NCBI GenBank assembly: GCA_031772625.1
Contig: CM062819.1
Coordinates: forward strand, 828,537,503 to 828,601,502
DNA: 64,000 bases
Reading direction: 5' to 3'
Origin: Pinus tabuliformis
Taxonomy: Eukaryota > Streptophyta > Pinopsida > Pinales > Pinaceae
Every line of letters begins with the position of its first letter. Positions within the stretch are counted from its first letter, which is position 1. The notes under the pieces are model-generated. The model did no database searches and was not told the DNA's origin. It saw only the letters and a list, made by a program, of their open reading frames with translations. This document shows, piece by piece, positions 59,521 through 64,000 of this stretch. The position numbers and the translations under genes are program-made.

Positions 59521-59666
59521 GGAGTTGGTGCTCCTAAACTCAAGGTTGGTGCCTTGGATAAGATAGGGTCGAAGCCCTAGAGGTCGGAGCCTCACTAAAG
59601 TCCAAGTAGGTGCTTGGCACATCCCAAGTTGGAGCTTGGGTGTCTTCTTCTAGGGTTGGAGCCCTA
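59521..59666 (+). other. Seven-hairpin array in C1 3' LTR
   Basis: All seven hairpins of 16601-16746 recur at 59521-59534, 59541-59556, 59564-59579, 59580-59593, 59602-59617, 59623-59640 and 59651-59666. In the sixth, the stem is CCCAAG/CTTGGG instead of CCCAGG/CCTGGG, a paired change. The third differs only in its loop. None of the stems is broken. Confidence 0.75.
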
Positions 59667-59828
59667 CCTATACTGTATTTGATTCATTTTAAAAATTATA
59701 TTAATAAAATCATTTATTTATATTGTTCATTTTGAGTTCTAAATAGAAGTGATCTAACTGGTAAAAGTAACAATTGAAAATAAATATTGATTCAAACCCC
59801 CCCCCCCCGGCTCTTAGTATTTCCAACA

Positions 59829-60499
59829 CATACTACCTCTTTTGTTTTTCCATGTTCACAATGTAAGGGTTGTGTTCAGTAGGAATCCATTTTTTGTCAA
59901 TAAATTCCTCTTTGCATGCCATATGTGAGCAGTCAACTTTCTATTCGAATGATCCTAGAAACCCTGTCAAACATAATTACATTTTCACACACACACATAC
60001 ACACATAATCATGTATGCAATACATAAGTACATGTGTGATAAAGTCAGGGTTAAGAGAAGTCCCTTCTATTGGCCATCATTTCCATGGAATCAAGCATCC
60101 TACTTGTTTGTCACATTATTGTTATGTGGCAAATTTCTAACCATTTACATTTGCATTTATGCATGTTATCATGTTCATGTCAATTTAGCAATAGTACTTA
60201 GTATGTAATTATATATTGCTCCCTTCTCAAATATATGTGGCTTCTCTGCCACCTCAACCAACTTGCTCCAAGGCCCCAAGTATGTAAATAAAAGGGAATT
60301 TATAAAATAAGAAATCAATGCAATAGGAAAAATAGAAAACAACATCGTAAAAAGAAATAGAATCCATAACCATAATTGTAAGATAAAACCACACAAAAAA
60401 TAGCATTTCCAAGCATATGCAGCAATCAATTAATAGTCAATCACAAACTTAAATTTTAAAGGCATAACATAACAATTTCAAAATAAGTAGTCTAAAAAT
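59829..60499. other. Flank of C1, nothing identified
   Basis: AT-rich sequence with a CA-type microsatellite near 59985-60008. No supportable coding frame or RNA gene is visible. Confidence 0.5.
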
Positions 60500-60875
60500 T
60501 GACTCAATGTCCCGAGTCCAATACTCATGGCACTCTCGGCCATCATACCGTGCATATACAGGTATAACAAAATCATATTCCCTTCTTTTTCAGCTTGTGG
60601 GGACAATCTCATTTTAGGTGCTCTTCCCCAAAATACCAACACAAGATGGGTTTCGTTCCCATCTCAATCTCGAGGGACCTTTTCTTTCCATCATCACTTC
60701 TCTTTTCCAAGGATTGAATCTAGTACACCAATTCCTACAAGCATCCTTCCAGTTCATAGTTCCAATCTATCAGTTCTTTTTGTTGCCTTCTAAGGTTCTT
60801 TATCTCTGCATTACAAATCTTGAGCTCGATTTCCAATTCCTTGAGTTGAGCCTTCAAGTATTCAATTCTTTCCAT
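60500..60875 (-). pseudogene. Decayed gag fragment: coiled coil and zinc-knuckle remnant
   Basis: The minus strand from 60875 reads MERIEYLKAQLKELEIELK and continues as a coiled coil for about 45 residues. After two in-frame stops a knuckle-like segment appears, CWYFGEEHLK, a stop, then DCPHK (about 60650-60600). The spacing suits Cx2Cx3Hx4C with the second Cys and one Arg codon lost. This resembles the knuckle spacing of the G2 gag. The rest of the element is not recognisable. I read it as a relic retrotransposon gag; a host gene fragment is possible but less likely. Confidence 0.45.
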
Positions 60876-62904
60876 GTGCTACCACACACACCCAATTGTT
60901 ATTTCATAAAAGAAAATAAAAATACATATATCAGTGATCATCTTACCAAGTGAATTCAAACATGTTGTCATGTAGTTGTTCACACATCAATACGATTGTT
61001 ATCAATTATACCTCACAATCAAACCAACATCTATATAATCTTGCTTTCAAATTCAGAAACACACATGCACACACATATGTATATGCATGTTAGTCATAAA
61101 TATCATCTTAGAATTGCAATATTATAATCCAATTTGTGATTCATACTAACAAAGTAATGCAATTCAGCCTTTTTTTTTTTAATCGAGACTATCATTACCA
61201 TTTTAAATCGGTTGTTAAAGCACTTTAGGAAGGTTTGACTCTCTTATTAAGGCCTATAGTCCTAGTACCTGCAATCTCATAGTTTGTTAGGATACCACAT
61301 CAAATCGGTGTGCATTAATTCTTGAATTTTCGCATTCATAAGAGAATGCATCCCATGACCTGCAGACAATCTCAATTAGCACATAATCCTTCTATATTCA
61401 ATGCCATTCTAGGGTTGGATGTCTTGCAAAGGAAATTATTTAAAAATCTATAATCAAATAAACCCTAATTTATCTTATAATTTTAGCCCTAATTTCCATT
61501 GCTTATCACGTGTTATACCCAAATCCCACCAATAGAAGAAGCAATATAAGGTTTCTTCCTTTATGCAAAACTTGGCCAAAATTTACAACAAAGTCTATGA
61601 CATACTTAAGTAAACACAAGACAAGTACAAGGCATTACATGATGGACATCAAATACCTCCTCATTTTTAGGTTGGTGACAAAGCTTAGGATCATTTTCAC
61701 CAAAAAAAAGTTCAAAAATCAACAAAATCAAAAACTCAAGTCAATCCAATATGAGCAATATACCACCATGTGACAGGTTTCCTATATGCCTTCAAAATGG
61801 TTTTTCTACCTCAGTTTGCTATCCATGATTGGTGAGTTTTAATTAGGTCAAGTTGCATGAGCCTCAATATTTGAAGGAATTAATTTTAGTCACACGTCAA
61901 TACACCAACATTCCTCATTTTCAGCCTCCTTTGCTTGTAGATACACTGCTTGATCTACTAGACAGTGTAAAAACATAACTTACTTAGTGGTATGCACAGG
62001 ATTTTTACCCACTTGATCCAAGCATTATCCTAATTAGTGTTTGAGTAGTAATTCCCAAATCTATGAAAAAATTACTAATTAGGGACAATTTCCTCAAGGA
62101 AGAAGAACTATGAAACTTGGTCAAATGGACCTTGTCCAAATATGTATCATATATGTGCTTTACCTTTTGCATTTTGTCTTGTATAGCTGACTTCATAAAA
62201 ATGAACCCTCAACTAAATTTTGTATTTTCACCTTTGTACATCTAGGAGACATGGTCAAAGATGTTTCCCAACAATTTTGCATTCTATACATAATACATAC
62301 ACACACACACACATATAAAGTGTGTGCAACATGTATAGTTATGGAAATCTCCTTTGAACTGTGTGTATATCAATGATAGATAGAGCTATAATATTTTTGG
62401 TATTTTATAATCTAGATGGAACAACATTCCTAAAAGTTTCTTTGGTCTAATTTTCTATTAGCATTCGGGACCACAAAGCGAAAGATCCTGGGCCAATGAG
62501 ACAAATTCCTTTAACTCTGTCTAAGGTAATATGCTACCAAATAAAAATGGGCCCATTGGAAAATGAAGAAACTAAATGAAAACACTAATAGTGTAAGAAG
62601 CAAATTTTTGCCATAATGGAAGATATTATACCCTCTAACCAAATGGCCAACTTTAAATCTAACCACTACCATAATCATTATTTGAGTATAAAAGTAAGGA
62701 TGTATATATTTTACCATGCATATTTTATATAGTACCCATAGGGGCAATCCAAATATTGTGAAATATGGTACTTAGTGGGATAGGAATTTAGATTTTGCAT
62801 TGAATTTTCCAAACTAGCCTTGCCAACAAAAATTAAAAGACAAGAAAATAAATTCAGACTCCTACAGTCTATTTTGTCTTTGCAAAATGTTTAGGGGACC
62901 ATTG
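60876..62904. other. AT-rich flank, nothing identified
   Basis: No coding frame with family resemblance. A T-run lies near 61171-61180 and a CA microsatellite near 62300. Short open frames here are not supported by any motif. Confidence 0.5.
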
Positions 62905-63165
62905 AATTCAAGTTGGTTCTTGAGTGGTTGATTTTGTGCCCTTAGTGCAGGTCCTATAAGCGCATATGAAATTTTCTCTTATTTGACATTTGAGATTCCA
63001 TTGGCCATAGATCTCAGAAGCTTGGACTCTTCCTCCAATGACAATATATCTTGAGTGGTTGAAGGTGTCTTAGCCTCTTTCCCACATGTCTTGGAAATCT
63101 CCTCTTTCAAGGGATCTTGATTGGTTATGGGTTATATTCCTGAAGCCTTCATATTTCTCTCCATC
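62905..63165 (-). pseudogene. Possible decayed coding remnant, unrecognised
   Basis: One minus-strand frame from about 63165 reads through with only two stops (after about 12 and 69 codons) and has protein-like composition (PLKEEISKTCGKEAK, LSLEEESKLLRSMANG). I do not recognise a family. It could be an upstream part of the same relic as 60500-60875, or chance. Confidence 0.25.
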
Positions 63166-64000
63166 TCTTTGGGGAACAACCTCTTGAAAGCAAGAAGATA
63201 AAATTATTTTGTCAACCCCTCTTGATTTCTAGCCCCACAGACCATGGTGGTATGCTTGTTATCCAAGAAGTTAGTCTATTTATATTGGAAAGGATGAATT
63301 GTTGAGATGGATTCGAATTGACTACAAATCATATATTTTACAATTTTATTCCCTCCCTATTTATGATATGGATTGCACCAAAGAGTATGGAAAGGAAGCA
63401 TAAGTTTTCCATCGTGAGACTCTTGTTATTTCAGTTAGCTTATCTAGAAACCTAGACACAGTTGAATTCCTTTTCCTCGCATAATTCACAAGTTGTTTTA
63501 AATAGAGTAAAGCCAATTTAATGTTACAAAATTGGATAAACAAGTTTTGATTGAAGACTTGTCCTAGGCTTGGTTTTATCCTATCATGTTTATACCAACA
63601 ATTAGACAAGAAAGCATAGTATCATTAGAAAATTAATATAAATTTTCGCTCGATGACCTAGTATGGGCAAGTCATAGACCTCAACTTTAGTCATCACAAT
63701 CCACTAATTAGGACAGAGTATGGATGTATAATTCAGACTAAATAATTCACTAAAGAGATCAAAGAAAGGCATCTAAAACCCAAAACTTTCTCTTCAAAAT
63801 GTGCACTATGAAAGTTGAGGAATCACCCCACAATAGTCAATACATTATTTTTTTCAATGTTTCATCAAAATATATGAGACTTGAAGTTTGAAGGAACTAT
63901 AAACTTTACAACAAACCAGTGATGAAACCCTAAATACAAAGAGAAGAGGAATTTTTTACAATGTGTTAAAATTAAGAAAAAACTATGTTAGAGTCCTCTA
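63166..64000. other. AT-rich flank, nothing identified
   Basis: No supportable gene, repeat boundary or RNA feature seen to the end of the window. Confidence 0.5.

Larger units (their letters stand above)
15843..59828 (+). mobile_element. C1: gag-only Copia-type (Sirevirus-like) element hosting the other insertions
   Basis: The 3' part of the 5' LTR (15843-16898) matches the end of the 3' LTR (58718-59828). A PBS at 16901-16913 follows the first, and a polypurine tract at 46511-46521 precedes the second. Between them, after removing the X array (16943-44176), lies a gag region (44194-45921) and about 600 bp of non-coding DNA. No protease, integrase or RT is visible. Net length in the window is about 6.2 kb, plus the missing part of the 5' LTR. 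C1 must have been moved by enzymes of another Copia element. It is the oldest layer here: G1, X, P and C3 all interrupt it. The right TSD would be CATAC (59829-59833); the left end is outside the window. Confidence 0.88.
46524..59828 (+). repeat. C1 3' LTR, split by P and C3
   Basis: It starts TGTTAATCTAGG after the polypurine tract and ends TTCCAACA at 59828. Removing P (with one TSD) and C3 (with one TSD) leaves pieces 46524-46622, 48317-48901 and 57752-59828, an LTR of about 2.76 kb. The last ~1.1 kb matches the 5' LTR remnant, including the GGTGCAG repeats (about 58540-59260), the seven hairpins (59521-59666) and AATAAA (59703-59708). Confidence 0.85.

Noticed and set aside
59985..60008. 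CA-type repeats (also near 62300)
   Set aside because: Ordinary microsatellites without further structure.

Overview
The window is plant nuclear DNA made almost entirely of LTR retrotransposons. Copia elements with the hallmarks of Sireviruses (initiator-Met PBS, CCHC-rich gag, LTR palindromes, repeated polypurine tracts) and a Tat-like Ty3/gypsy element point to a seed plant with a large, gene-poor genome. A conifer or other gymnosperm would fit, but that is inference. I found no intact host gene, rRNA, canonical tRNA or CRISPR array.

Positions 1-59828 resolve into one nested stack, dissected by matching LTR ends (TG...CA) and 5-bp target-site duplications (TSDs). The oldest layer is C1, a plus-strand, gag-only Copia-type element: 5' LTR remnant 15843-16898, PBS, gag 44194-45921, 3' LTR 46524-59828. 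Its 5' LTR is split by G1, a minus-strand gypsy element (<1-15842), whose reverse transcriptase is split by G2, a minus-strand non-autonomous gypsy element (2635-10491, TSD GACAT). C1's leader, just after the PBS, is split by the X array (16948-44171, TSD AAGGT). X is a tandem series of four LTRs and three internal regions of a small minus-strand element that encodes a coiled-coil, G-patch and CCHC protein. The X array holds C2 (19545-29184, minus, Copia, TSD AAAAT), which itself holds solo LTR S1 (26667-27430, TSD GTTTC). X also holds a 3.57-kb LTR-like insertion S2 (39690-43260). C1's 3' LTR holds P (46623-48311, TSD AACTC), an unusual element with two inverted U3 ends, and C3 (48902-57746, plus, TSD TTTGG), a young Copia copy of the C2 family.

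From 59829 to 64000 the sequence is AT-rich flank with two decayed minus-strand coding remnants, one of them gag-like.

The one uninterrupted X reading frame is 29460-30815 (451 aa). C3 keeps one reading frame for the complete polyprotein, broken only by four in-frame stops; every other coding region is decayed. The most unusual signals are a seven-hairpin array with a shared hexaloop in the C1 LTR, a tRNA-like Pol III-type unit inside the X LTR, the G-patch/CCHC protein of X and its tandem array, and the double-U3 element P. All boundaries, repeat counts and family names were read by eye and from memory of the families; no search was run.
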